A stretch of 64,000 bases of DNA. Source: Planobispora longispora (GTDB lineage Bacteria; Actinomycetota; Actinomycetes; Streptosporangiales; Streptosporangiaceae). Numbering within the stretch: the stretch's first letter is position 1; every line of letters begins with the position of its first letter. The stretch spans positions 1 to 64,000 of the forward strand of contig NZ_BOOH01000008.1 in assembly GCF_016863135.1 (NCBI RefSeq). Reading direction: 5' to 3'. The position numbers and the translations under genes are program-made. Below are positions 38,940 through 47,266 of this stretch, piece after piece. Under the pieces are notes generated by a model, which was given only the letters and a program-made list of their open reading frames with translations, had not been told where the DNA came from and searched no databases.

Positions 38940-40210
38940 GCGCAAGCGGCCTGAAGACAGGCCAGCCACCGGTGGAGCAGGCCAGGTCCGGGGCGTTCAA
39001 GCTCACCTGGCGGCTCCTGCTGATCGGCATCGGCGCGCTCGTCCTGCTGCTCTCGGTCACCCGGTTCTTCACCGGAGCCGTCGACCTCACCTCGGCCGGC
39101 GCGATCAACGCGGCCGTCGCGCTGGCGGTGCCGATCGGCCTGGCCGGTCTGGGCGGTCTGTGGTCCGAGCGGGCCGGCGTGGTCAACATCGGCCTGGAAG
39201 GCATGATGATCCTGGGCACCTGGGCCGGCGCCTGGGGGGCGATCCAGTTCGCCAACCCGTGGATGGGCGTGCTCGCCGGCGCGATCGGCGGTGCGGCCGG
39301 CGGCCTGCTGCACGCGGTGGCCACCGTGACCTTCGGCGTCGACCACATCATCTCGGGTGTGGCGATCACCATCCTGGGCGGCGGCATCACCGAGTTCCTG
39401 TCCAAGGTGACCTTCGCCGAGATGCCGGGCGGCGGTGACACCCAGTCGCCCCCCGTGCCCAAGCCCCAGGTCGTGAGCCTGCCGGGAATCGGCGAGCCGC
39501 TGGCCGAGCTGGAGTCCCAGCGCTGGTTCCTCATCTCCGACCTGGCGGGGATCCTGCGGGGCCTGACCACCAACGTCTCGCTCTTCACCATCCTGGCGGT
39601 CCTGCTGGTCCCGCTGACGTTCTACGTGCTCTGGCGGACGGCGTTCGGCCTGCGGCTGCGCTCCTGCGGCGAGCGGCCGGTCGCCGCGGAGTCGCTGGGC
39701 GTCAACGTCTACACCTACAAGTACGCCGCGGTCGTCATCTCCGGCGCGCTGGCGGGCCTGGGCGGGGCGTTCCTGTCGCTGGTGGCCTCCAGCGCCTACC
39801 GCGAGGGCCAGACCGGCGGGCGCGGCTTCATCGGCCTCGCCGCCATGATCTTCGGCAACTGGCGGCCGGGCGGCCTGGCGGGCGGCGCGCTGCTGTTCGG
39901 CTACACCGACGGCCTGCAGCTGCGCCGGGGCGGCGAGTCCGTGCACGCGCTCCTGCTGCTGGTGGCGATCCTGATCGCCGCCGTGGCGGTCTACCAGCTC
40001 GTGCGGCAGCAGCGCACCCAGGCGGCGATCATCACCGGGTCCGCGGCGGTCATCGTGTTCGCGATCTTCGCGCTGACCGACAGCGTCCCCGGGCAGTTCA
40101 CCTCCGTCACCCCGCACATCACCACGCTGCTGGTGCTGTCGCTGGCCGCCCAGCGTCTGCGGATGCCGGCCGCCGACGGCCTGCCGTACCGGAAGGGGCA
40201 GGCGAAATGA
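38936..40210 (+). CDS. Nucleoside ABC transporter permease 2
   Basis: 424 residues from ATG 38936, which overlaps the stop of permease 1; AAGGAG precedes it. About ten spans, with PIGLAGLGGLWSERAGVVNIGLEGMMI, GVDHIISGVAITILGGG, GLRLRSCGERPVAAESLGVN and the C-terminal GFIGLAAMIFGNW. A 60-residue polar insert (about 165-200, PGGGDTQSPPVPKPQ) separates two spans and should face outside. The stop overlaps the cdd start in ATGA. Confidence 0.9.
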   Translation: MSASGLKTGQPPVEQARSGAFKLTWRLLLIGIGALVLLLSVTRFFTGAVDLTSAGAINAAVALAVPIGLAGLGGLWSERAGVVNIGLEGMMILGTWAGAWGAIQFANPWMGVLAGAIGGAAGGLLHAVATVTFGVDHIISGVAITILGGGITEFLSKVTFAEMPGGGDTQSPPVPKPQVVSLPGIGEPLAELESQRWFLISDLAGILRGLTTNVSLFTILAVLLVPLTFYVLWRTAFGLRLRSCGERPVAAESLGVNVYTYKYAAVVISGALAGLGGAFLSLVASSAYREGQTGGRGFIGLAAMIFGNWRPGGLAGGALLFGYTDGLQLRRGGESVHALLLLVAILIAAVAVYQLVRQQRTQAAIITGSAAVIVFAIFALTDSVPGQFTSVTPHITTLLVLSLAAQRLRMPAADGLPYRKGQAK

Positions 40211-40614
40211 TGGACGCCACCGACATCGACTGGGACGCGCTGCGGGCCGAGGCCGTGCGGGCGATGGGCAACGCCTACGCGCCCTACTCCAAGTTCCCGG
40301 TGGGCGCCGCCGCGCTGGTGGACGACGGGCGGATCGTGTCCGGCTGCAACGTGGAGAACGCCTCCTACGGGGTGGGCCTGTGCGCCGAGTGCGGGCTGGT
40401 CTCCGCCCTGCAGGCGGGCGGGGGCGGCCGTCTGGTCGCGTTCACCTGCGTGGACGGGCACGAGGAACTGCTCATGCCGTGCGGGCGCTGCCGCCAGCTG
40501 CTGTTCGAGTTCGGCGGGAACGACCTGCTCGTGGAGACCGTGGACGGGCCGAAGCCGATGGCGGAGATCCTGCCGTACGCCTTCGGGCCCGATGATCTGA
40601 GCCGGGGGACCTGA
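40207..40614 (+). CDS. cdd: Cytidine deaminase
   Basis: Deaminates cytidine and deoxycytidine to uridine and deoxyuridine. 135 residues, the small homotetrameric class. Zinc ligands and the proton-shuttling glutamate lie in SYGVGLCAECG, and the other two cysteines in MPCGRCRQLLFEFGG; YAPYSKFPVGAA and NVENASYG bind the nucleoside. It is translationally coupled to the permease (ATGA overlap) and two bases separate its stop from deoA. The operon thus imports and degrades pyrimidine nucleosides. Confidence 0.95.
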   Translation: MMDATDIDWDALRAEAVRAMGNAYAPYSKFPVGAAALVDDGRIVSGCNVENASYGVGLCAECGLVSALQAGGGGRLVAFTCVDGHEELLMPCGRCRQLLFEFGGNDLLVETVDGPKPMAEILPYAFGPDDLSRGT

Positions 40615-40616
40615 TC

Positions 40617-41894
40617 ATGGATGCCATCGACGTCATCGTCACCAAGCGGGACGGCCGCGAGCTGTCCCGGGAGCAGATCGACTGGGTGATCGACGCCTAC
40701 ACCAAGGGCGTGGTCGCCGACGAGCAGATGTCCGCGCTCGCGATGGCGATCCTGCTCAACGGCATGAACCGGCGGGAGATCGCCGAGTGGACCCAGGCGA
40801 TGATCCGCTCCGGGTCGCGGATGGACTGGTCCGCGCTGCCGGGCCGTACCACCGACAAGCACTCCACCGGCGGCGTCGGCGACAAGATCACGCTGCCGCT
40901 GGCCCCGCTGGTCGCCGCGTGCGGCGGCTACGTCCCGCAGCTGTCGGGGCGCGGCCTGGGCCACACCGGCGGCACGCTGGACAAGCTGGAGTCGATCCCG
41001 GGCTGGCGGGCCTCGCTCTCCAACGACGAGATGCTCGACGTGCTGGGGAAGGCCGGCGCGGTCATCTGCGCGGCGGGCGACGGCCTGGCCCCGGCCGACA
41101 AGAAGCTCTACGCGCTGCGGGACGTGACCGGCACGGTCGAGGCGATCCCGCTGATCGCCTCCTCGATCATGTCCAAGAAGATCGCGGAGGGCACCGGCGC
41201 GCTGGTCCTGGACGTGAAGGTCGGCTCCGGCGCGTTCATGAAGACCGTGGAGCGGGCCCGCGAGCTGGCCACGACCATGGTCGAGCTGGGCACCGACGCC
41301 GGGGTGAACACCGTCGCCCTGCTCACCGCGATGGACCGCCCGCTGGGCTGCGCGGTGGGCAACGCGCTGGAGGTGACCGAGTCCGTGGAGGTGCTCGCCG
41401 GCGGCGGGCCCGCGGACGTGGTCGAGCTGACCGTGCGCCTGGCGCGCGAGATGCTCCAGGCGGCGGGCGTCTCCGGCAAGGACCCGGAGGAGGCGTTGAA
41501 GGACGGCTCGGCGATGGACGCCTGGCGCCGGATGATCATCGCTCAGGGCGGCGACCCGGACGCCCTGCTGCCCCGGGCCGCCGAGAGCATGGAGATCACC
41601 GCGCCCGCCTCGGGTGTGCTGACCAGGCTCGACGCGTACGGCGTGGGCCTGGCCGCCTGGCGGCTGGGAGCGGGCCGGGAGCGCAAGGAGGACCCGGTGT
41701 CCTTCGGCGCCGGCATCACGCTCCACGCCAAGCCGGGCGACCTGGTCCGCGAGGGCCAGCCGCTGATGACCCTGCACGCCGACGAGACCTCTCGCTTCGA
41801 TCGGGCGCTCGCCGCGCTGGAGGGCGCCTACGCGGTCGCGGCCTCCGGGGACGAGGAGCTGCTCCCCCTGGTGATCGACCGGATCACCGCCTGA
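40617..41894 (+). CDS. deoA: Thymidine (pyrimidine nucleoside) phosphorylase
   Basis: 425 residues. Phosphorolysis of thymidine, and in some members uridine, to base and deoxyribose 1-phosphate. The glycosyltransferase-3 fold shows MAILLNGMNRREIAEWT, KHSTGGVGDKITLPLAPLVAA, SGRGLGHTGGTLDKLE and the C-terminal pyrimidine-phosphorylase domain near 345-415. It ends the salvage operon. A hairpin terminator follows, shared with the convergent MarR gene. Confidence 0.95.
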   Translation: MDAIDVIVTKRDGRELSREQIDWVIDAYTKGVVADEQMSALAMAILLNGMNRREIAEWTQAMIRSGSRMDWSALPGRTTDKHSTGGVGDKITLPLAPLVAACGGYVPQLSGRGLGHTGGTLDKLESIPGWRASLSNDEMLDVLGKAGAVICAAGDGLAPADKKLYALRDVTGTVEAIPLIASSIMSKKIAEGTGALVLDVKVGSGAFMKTVERARELATTMVELGTDAGVNTVALLTAMDRPLGCAVGNALEVTESVEVLAGGGPADVVELTVRLAREMLQAAGVSGKDPEEALKDGSAMDAWRRMIIAQGGDPDALLPRAAESMEITAPASGVLTRLDAYGVGLAAWRLGAGRERKEDPVSFGAGITLHAKPGDLVREGQPLMTLHADETSRFDRALAALEGAYAVAASGDEELLPLVIDRITA

Positions 41895-41950
41895 TCCGCG
41901 TTCCCGGCCGCTCGCCGTACGGCGGCGCCGGAGACGCGCGTGTGACACCT

Positions 41951-41990
41951 CGCCGCACCGGCGCCGCCAGAGGCGGTATCCGGTGCGGCG
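41951..41990. terminator. Bidirectional terminator after deoA
   Basis: CGCCGCACCG at 41951-41960 pairs with CGGTGCGGCG at 41981-41990, and an inner GCC/GGC stem extends it. GTCGTTTT follows at 41993-42000. It lies between the stops of deoA and the convergent MarR gene. The preceding 40 bases (from 41911) repeat the element near position 80-136. Confidence 0.75.
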
Positions 41991-41999
41991 GCGTCGTTT

Positions 42000-42464
42000 T
42001 CAGGAGGCGCCGGCCGTCTCCGGGACGGGGGCCTCGGCGGGTTCCGGGACACGGGTCTCCGGGGGGAGGGGACAGGGCGGCAGCGGGGGAGCGCCGGGGG
42101 CGAAGGCGCGCAGGACCACGGCGCGATGGGTGGGCAGCGCCTCGGCGTGGCGGGCCCGGCCCTCGTCGGTGATGACGACGTAGATGCCGCGCCGGTCGGC
42201 CTCGCACATCCCGCGGCGTACCAGACCGGCCTTCTCCAGGCGGGCGATCACCCGGGAACACGCGCTCTGGCTCAGGTGAACCGCGTCGGCGATCTCCTGG
42301 GCCCGGTACTTCTCCTGGGCGCGTTCCACCATGCGCTCCAGGACCTCGAACTCGCTCACGCCGAGGCCGTGCTTGTCGGACAGGTCCCGCTCCAGGGCGC
42401 AGGAGATCGAGGCGTGCCTGGCCAGCACCTCGCGCCAGGCCTGGACGGCGGACTCCTCGCTCAT
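42000..42464 (-). CDS. MarR-family regulator
   Basis: 154 residues from ATG 42464; an open frame that continues far upstream crosses the exporter gene and is not real. Winged helix at about 35-115: LGVSEFEVLERMVERAQEKYR, QEIADAVHLSQSACSRVIARLEKAGLVRRGM and RRGIYVVITDEGRARH. The C-terminal 35 residues are proline- and glutamate-rich and probably disordered. It is divergent from an MFS exporter, and three 15-bp repeats with dyads lie between, so it most likely represses both genes. Confidence 0.88.
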   Translation of the reverse strand: MSEESAVQAWREVLARHASISCALERDLSDKHGLGVSEFEVLERMVERAQEKYRAQEIADAVHLSQSACSRVIARLEKAGLVRRGMCEADRRGIYVVITDEGRARHAEALPTHRAVVLRAFAPGAPPLPPCPLPPETRVPEPAEAPVPETAGAS

Positions 42465-42494
42465 GGGGCGGATCGTAGCATGCGTGAACATTAG

Positions 42495-42543
42495 ATGCAC
42501 ATGAATTAAATGCCTTTGCATTAGATGCGTCTGCATGTATTGT
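42495..42543 (+). promoter_or_regulatory. Three 15-bp operator repeats over the MFS promoter
   Basis: Units start at 42495, 42510 and 42525, each ATGC-N4-G[AC]AT followed by three bases. The last two are perfect ATGC/GCAT dyads, the first has one mismatch. TTGCAT (42516-42521) and TATTGT (42538-42543), 16 bp apart, fit -35 and -10 boxes of the exporter and are covered by units two and three. ATG 42552 would begin an almost leaderless message. Confidence 0.7.
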
Positions 42544-42551
42544 CGGGCAGC

Positions 42552-43991
42552 ATGATCTCCACGACACACGATGAGCGGATCCACGACGAGCGCTGGGACG
42601 GCCGTCTCTGGGCGGCGCTCACGGTGCTCTGCGCAGTGGTCTTCCTTGACGCGCTGGACGTCTCGATGGTGGGCGTCGCCCTGCCGTCCATCCAGGCTGA
42701 CCTCGGCCTGTCCACCTCCTCCCTGCAGTGGGTGGTCAGCGGCTACGTGCTCGGATACGGCGGCCTGCTCCTGCTCGGGGGCCGCACCGCCGACCTGCTC
42801 GGGCGGCGCAGGGTCTTCCTGGTCGCACTGGCGGTCTTCGCCGTGGCCTCCCTCCTGGGCGGCCTGGTCGACGACGGCGCCCTGCTGATCGCGGCCCGGT
42901 TCGTCAAGGGCATCAGCGCCGCCTTCACCGCGCCCGCCGCCCTGTCGATCATCACCACCACCTTCGCCGAGGGACCGGCCCGCAATCGGGCCCTCAGCAT
43001 CTTCACCGCCTCCGGCGCCAGCGGCTTCTCCCTGGGCCTGGTCATCTCCGGCCTGCTGACCGGCCTCGGCTGGCGCTGGACGTTCCTCATGCCCGTTCCC
43101 GTCGCGCTCATCGCCCTCGTCGCGGCCCTGAAGTTCCTGCCCAGGCAGCGTGAGGAGCGGGCCGCGGGCGGTTACGACCTCATCGGCGCCGCGACCATCA
43201 CCGCCTCGATGCTGCTGCTGGTCTTCGCCGTGGTGGAGGCCCCCGAGGCCGGCTGGGGCTCGGCCCGCACCATCGGCTCGCTGATCGCCGCCGCCGCCCT
43301 GCTGGCCCTGTTCGTGCTGGCCGAGCGGAAGGTGAAGCACCCCCTGGTACGGCTCGGCATCCTGCGCTCGGGCCCCATCGTCCGGGCCAACCTCGGCCTG
43401 GTGATCCTCTTCGGCTCCTACGTCGGCTTCCAGTTCGTCGCCATGCAGTACTTCCAGAACTTCCTGCACTGGTCCGCCCTGGAGACCGCGCTGGCCTTCC
43501 TGCCCGCCGGCCTGCTGGTGGCCGTGACCTCCACGAAGATGGGCGGCCTGGCCGACCGCTTCGGCACCGCCCGCCTGATCGTGATCGGCTCCGCCGCCCT
43601 GGCCGCGGGATACACGTTCTTCCTGCAGATCGACGCCCACCCCAGCCTGGCCACGCTGGTCATCCCCGGCATGGTCCTGCTGGGCGTCGCCTTCGCGCTG
43701 TCCTTCCCCTCGCTCAACATCCAGGCCACCAACGGCGTCGCGGACGACGAGCAGGGCCTGGCCTCCGGCCTGCTGAACACCTCCGGCCAGGTCGGCGGCG
43801 CGGTCGTGCTGGCGATCGTGACGGCGGTGCTGACCTCCAGCACGAGCGCCGACCCGCTCGACGGCTTCCGCTCGGCGATCACGGTCTCCGCCCTCTTCGG
43901 CGTGGCCGGCCTCGTCATCGCCCTCACCGGCCTGCGCGGGTCTCGCAGGGCCGCCGTGGCGGCCGAGGAGAAGGTCCTGGAGACCGTCTGA
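42552..43991 (+). CDS. MFS drug exporter, DHA2 family
   Basis: 479 residues from ATG 42552; the in-frame start at 42525 lies inside the operator. Fourteen spans, with FLDALDVSMVGVALPSIQADLG, GGRTADLLGRRRVFL, and ASGFSLGLVISGLLTGLGWRWTFLMPVP. It resembles actinomycete exporters for antibiotics and disinfectants. A MarR gene lies divergent and probably controls it. A strong hairpin ends the transcript. Substrate unknown. Confidence 0.9.
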   Translation: MISTTHDERIHDERWDGRLWAALTVLCAVVFLDALDVSMVGVALPSIQADLGLSTSSLQWVVSGYVLGYGGLLLLGGRTADLLGRRRVFLVALAVFAVASLLGGLVDDGALLIAARFVKGISAAFTAPAALSIITTTFAEGPARNRALSIFTASGASGFSLGLVISGLLTGLGWRWTFLMPVPVALIALVAALKFLPRQREERAAGGYDLIGAATITASMLLLVFAVVEAPEAGWGSARTIGSLIAAAALLALFVLAERKVKHPLVRLGILRSGPIVRANLGLVILFGSYVGFQFVAMQYFQNFLHWSALETALAFLPAGLLVAVTSTKMGGLADRFGTARLIVIGSAALAAGYTFFLQIDAHPSLATLVIPGMVLLGVAFALSFPSLNIQATNGVADDEQGLASGLLNTSGQVGGAVVLAIVTAVLTSSTSADPLDGFRSAITVSALFGVAGLVIALTGLRGSRRAAVAAEEKVLETV

Positions 43992-44046
43992 CCCGTCCGG
44001 CCCTCGTGCCCCCGGCGGACACCTGGGATCCGCCGGCGGCGCGAGC

Positions 44047-44082
44047 CCGCCGCCGTGGGACGCCGGGGCCCCACGGCGGCGG
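44047..44082 (+). terminator. Terminator after the MFS gene
   Basis: CCGCCGCCGTGGG at 44047-44059 pairs perfectly with CCCACGGCGGCGG at 44070-44082 over a 10-base loop. It starts 55 bases after the exporter stop. TTCC follows. Confidence 0.75.
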
Positions 44083-44159
44083 TTCCATATCCGGACGGCA
44101 TCCGAACGGCGCTGAACCATTCCGGGTCGTCAGGCGTCCTACCAGGTAGGAGGCTTACG

Positions 44160-44831
44160 ATGAACCGTTCCCGCGCCGCGCTCGCCCTGCTCGTCCCGCT
44201 CGCCCTGCTGGCCGGGTGCGGTGACGGGACGACCCGGGCCGAGCCCTCGTCCGCCCCGCCCTCGGCGGTCGCCGAGACGGCGTCCCCGCCGGACGACTCC
44301 TCGTCGCCGGCCCCGCCCGTCTCTCCGTCCACCGCCCCGTCCGCCTCCGGTGCGGCGTCCGAGCCGGTGTCCGACGCGTCCGCGGCGACCAAGCTGAAGC
44401 CGCCGACGAGCACCGGGAAGGTCGAGGTCAAACGGGGTCTCGACGTCCCGCCCCTGGTCACCGGCGTGCGGTTCGCCCGGCACCGGGGGTTCGACCGCGT
44501 CGTGGTGGACTTCAAGGGAAGCCTTCCGGGCTACCGGATCGAGTGGGTCCCCGAACTCGTCCAGGACGGCTCGGGGGAGCCCTTCGACGTCAAGGGAGGC
44601 GCCTACCTCCAGGTGACGATCATCCCGGCCAACGCGCACACCGAGTCGGGCGCGCCCACCTGGTCCGGCGGGCCGATCTTCCAGGCCGACCTGGGCAACG
44701 TGCGCAACGTCGTGCGGACCGGCGACTTCGAGGCCGTGGTGGGCGTCGGCATCGTGCTGGACCGCAAGGCCGGCTTCCGCGTGCTGGAGCAGAAGCAGCC
44801 GAACCGGCTGGTCGTCGACGTGGCCCACTGA
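44160..44831 (+). CDS. Lipoprotein with AMIN-like domain
   Basis: 223 residues from ATG 44160, with TAGGAGG at the right distance. The signal peptide RAALALLVPLALLAGCG ends in a lipobox, giving lipid-modified Cys20. A Ser/Pro/Ala-rich linker of about 55 residues leads to a beta-rich domain with VTGVRFARHRGFDRVVVDF, PGYRIEWVPEL and QPNRLVVDVAH, as in AMIN-like domains of actinomycete lipoproteins. AMIN domains bind cell-wall polymers in other systems. Role unknown. The cupin gene lies 33 bases downstream. Confidence 0.8.
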   Translation: MNRSRAALALLVPLALLAGCGDGTTRAEPSSAPPSAVAETASPPDDSSSPAPPVSPSTAPSASGAASEPVSDASAATKLKPPTSTGKVEVKRGLDVPPLVTGVRFARHRGFDRVVVDFKGSLPGYRIEWVPELVQDGSGEPFDVKGGAYLQVTIIPANAHTESGAPTWSGGPIFQADLGNVRNVVRTGDFEAVVGVGIVLDRKAGFRVLEQKQPNRLVVDVAH

Positions 44832-44864
44832 GGTCCCCGCCGGGGCCGGTGACAGAATGGGCTG

Positions 44865-45218
44865 ATGGTACGGAAAATCGACAACGCGACGCGGATCCCG
44901 GTCCCGGGCGGCAAGGTCATCGAGGAGTACGTCGGCCGGGTCAACAGCGGTGACGCGCAGATCTCGATCGCGCACATGAAGGCCCCGGCCGGGTGGGACG
45001 AACCCGCCCAGACGCCGCAGTTCACCGAGTACACCCTGGTGCTCAAGGGCACGGTCGTCGTGGAGCACGCCGGGGGCAGCACCGAGGTCGGCGCCGGCCA
45101 GGCGTTCGTGAGCGCGCCCGGAGAGAAGATCCGCTACAGCTGCGGGCCCGAGGGCGCCGAGTACGTCGCGGTCTGCACGCCCGCCTTCTCGCCGGAGAGC
45201 GTCAACCGCGAGGAGTAG
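44865..45218 (+). CDS. Small cupin protein
   Basis: 117 residues forming a single cupin barrel: QFTEYTLVLKGTVVVEHAGG (motif 1) and PGEKIRYSCGPEGAEYVAVC (motif 2). Only one glutamate and no histidine pair is visible in motif 1, so metal binding may be weak or absent. It follows the AMIN-like lipoprotein and precedes adenosine deaminase on the same strand. Ligand unknown. Confidence 0.8.
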   Translation: MVRKIDNATRIPVPGGKVIEEYVGRVNSGDAQISIAHMKAPAGWDEPAQTPQFTEYTLVLKGTVVVEHAGGSTEVGAGQAFVSAPGEKIRYSCGPEGAEYVAVCTPAFSPESVNREE

Positions 45219-45314
45219 TCCTCCCGTCCCGAGCGGCCGGCCGCCCGGCGGGCCGCGGGAGCGTCGAAGATCATCAAAAGACGGCTGATCAGCCCGGAGC
45301 AGTAGGATTACGAA

Positions 45315-46394
45315 ATGAGTCAGCTACCCACTCTCGAGGAGATCCGCCGGGCTCCGAAGGTCTTGCTCCACGATCACCTTGACGGTGGTCTGCGGCCCGA
45401 GACCATCGTCGACCTGGCCCGTGAGACCGGCTACGACAAGCTGCCCACGACGGACCCCGGAGCCCTGCGGACCTGGTTCCAGGAGGCGTCCGACTCCGGC
45501 TCGCTGGAGCGCTACCTGGAGACCTTCGACCACACGGTCGGCGTCATGCAGACGCGCGAGTCGCTGGTCCGGGTCGCCGCCGAGTGCGCCGAGGACCTGG
45601 CGGCCGACGGCGTCGTCTACGCCGAGGTGCGCTACGCCCCCGAGCAGCACACGTCCGCCGGACTGAGCCTGGAGGAGGTCATCGAGGCCGTCCTGGAGGG
45701 GTTCAGGATCGGATCGGAGGGCCGGGGCATCCGGGTGGGCACCCTGCTGACGGCCATGCGCCACCAGGCCAGGTCCATGGAGATCGCCGAGCTCGCGGTC
45801 CGCTACCGCGACGTCGGCGTGGCCGGGTTCGACATCGCCGGAGCGGAGGCGGGCTACCCGCCCACGCGCCACCTGGACGCCTTCGAATACCTCCAGCGGG
45901 AGAACGCCCACTTCACCATCCACGCCGGCGAGGCGTTCGGACTGCCGTCGATCTGGCAGGCGATCCAGTGGTGCGGCGCCGACCGGCTCGGCCACGGCGT
46001 CCGGATCATCGACGACATCACGGTGCCCGCGGACGGCGAGGCCAAGCTCGGCCGCCTGGCGGCGTACGTCCGGGACAAGCGCATCCCCCTGGAGATGTGC
46101 CCGACGTCCAACCTGCAGACCGGTGCGGCGCCGTCCATCGCCGAGCACCCGATCGGCCTGCTGCGCCGCCTGAACTTCCGGGTGACGGTCAACACCGACA
46201 ACCGCCTGATGAGCGGCACCACGGTCTCGGAGGAGTTCGCCAAGCTCTCGGAGGCGTTCGGCTACAGCTGGGACGACATGCAGTGGTTCACCATCAACGC
46301 GATGAAGTCGGCGTTCCTCCCGTTCGACGAGCGGCTGGCGCTCATCAACGGGGTCATCAAGCCGGGCTTCGCGCAGCTGAAATGGCACGGATGA
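45315..46394 (+). CDS. add: Adenosine deaminase
   Basis: Zinc enzyme that converts adenosine and deoxyadenosine to inosine forms. 359 residues, TIM barrel. Metal and catalytic residues lie in [10 protein letters not shown] (His-x-His), HAGEAFG (His and Glu), RLGHGVR (His) and NTDNRLMSG (Asp). It complements the salvage operon at 35-42 kb and PNP at 50.7 kb. TAGGAT sits nine bases before the ATG and could be either a weak ribosome site or the -10 box of a leaderless transcript. Confidence 0.94.
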   Translation: MSQLPTLEEIRRAPKVLLHDHLDGGLRPETIVDLARETGYDKLPTTDPGALRTWFQEASDSGSLERYLETFDHTVGVMQTRESLVRVAAECAEDLAADGVVYAEVRYAPEQHTSAGLSLEEVIEAVLEGFRIGSEGRGIRVGTLLTAMRHQARSMEIAELAVRYRDVGVAGFDIAGAEAGYPPTRHLDAFEYLQRENAHFTIHAGEAFGLPSIWQAIQWCGADRLGHGVRIIDDITVPADGEAKLGRLAAYVRDKRIPLEMCPTSNLQTGAAPSIAEHPIGLLRRLNFRVTVNTDNRLMSGTTVSEEFAKLSEAFGYSWDDMQWFTINAMKSAFLPFDERLALINGVIKPGFAQLKWHG

Positions 46395-46458
46395 GCGGGG
46401 CCGCGCGGCCCGGGCCGGACGGGCCGCGGCGGACGTCCCGGCGGATGGGACGGCTCCG

Positions 46459-47163
46459 GTGAAGCAGGTCTTCCGGTCGAAGTTCGCGGTGGTCCTCGGC
46501 TGGGTGTGGATGGTGTTCGCCGCCTTCAGCGCAGTCGACCTGGTCGTCCGCTACAGCGGGCCGTCGTCGCTGGTCGCGGGGGCGGTCCTGGGAGTGCTGA
46601 CGGCGCTGGTCGTCATCACCTGCCTGCGCCCCGCGATCCTGTTCACCGAGGAGGGCGTGCTGGTCCGCAACCCGTTCAGGAACGCCTTCGTGCCCTGGAC
46701 CGGGGTGGACGACGTGACGGTCTCCCACGCGATCGCGATCTCCTCCGGCGGTCGCGTCGTGCGCTGCTGGACGCCGCAGACCTCCTCCAGGGAGCGGGCG
46801 TCGGCCACGCGGCGCGCGCAGCGGCCCGCCTCCGCGCGCGGTCGCGGGCTGGCCACCGAGCCCGCCCGGACCGCGGCGGAGCAGGCCGCGGCCGAGGCCC
46901 TGGCGGGCAAGACCCACGCCGACTGGGTGGCCGAGCAGATCACCGAGCGGGCCGAGGCCGCCAGGCGCGCCGCGACCGCCGCCCGGCCGGGACGCGAGTC
47001 CCGGGCGGGGGACGAGCCGGAGACCGCCGAGGCCGCGTCCGGCGCGGTGCCCGGTTCCGGGGCCGCGCGGCCGGACGCCATGCGGGTCACCTGGGCTCCG
47101 AGCGCCCTGGCCACCTTCGGCGTCGCGCTCGCCCTGGTGGTGGCGGCCCTCATCGTCGCCTGA
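46459..47163 (+). CDS. Membrane protein with PH-like domain
   Basis: 234 residues. Two N-terminal spans (VVLGWVWMVFAAFSAVDLVV and LVAGAVLGVLTALVVITCL) precede a short bPH-type strand unit: ILFTEEGVLVRNPFRNAFVPWTGVDDV. A central Ala/Arg/Glu-rich stretch of about 100 residues (QAAAEALAGKTHADWVAEQI) is probably helical. A last span (LATFGVALALVVAALIVA) ends the chain. GTG 46459 is the likely start. Similar PH-domain proteins lie next to add in Streptomyces as I recall. Function unknown. Confidence 0.72.
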   Translation: MKQVFRSKFAVVLGWVWMVFAAFSAVDLVVRYSGPSSLVAGAVLGVLTALVVITCLRPAILFTEEGVLVRNPFRNAFVPWTGVDDVTVSHAIAISSGGRVVRCWTPQTSSRERASATRRAQRPASARGRGLATEPARTAAEQAAAEALAGKTHADWVAEQITERAEAARRAATAARPGRESRAGDEPETAEAASGAVPGSGAARPDAMRVTWAPSALATFGVALALVVAALIVA

Positions 47164-47205
47164 GCGCCCCCGCCGGCCTCCCGGGAACATCAGGCCCCCG
47201 GCCCC

Positions 47206-47257
47206 TCCGGGGAGGCCGGGTCCGTCGGCCTTCCGGGGAGGCCGGGTCCGTCGGCCG
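47206..47257. repeat. 26-bp tandem duplication between convergent genes
   Basis: TCCGGGGAGGCCGGGTCCGTCGGCC occurs at 47206 and again at 47232, giving a near-exact 26-bp tandem duplication. Each copy can pair through CCTCC/GGAGG with neighbouring bases. It lies between the stops of the PH-domain gene and the ATPase gene and may work as a doubled terminator. Confidence 0.75.
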
Positions 47258-47266
47258 TCCCGGGGG

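Noticed and set aside
42465-44120. Upstream extension of the MarR frame through the MFS exporter gene
   Set aside because: It is antisense to a clear exporter and passes over the operator; the MarR family begins at ATG 42464.
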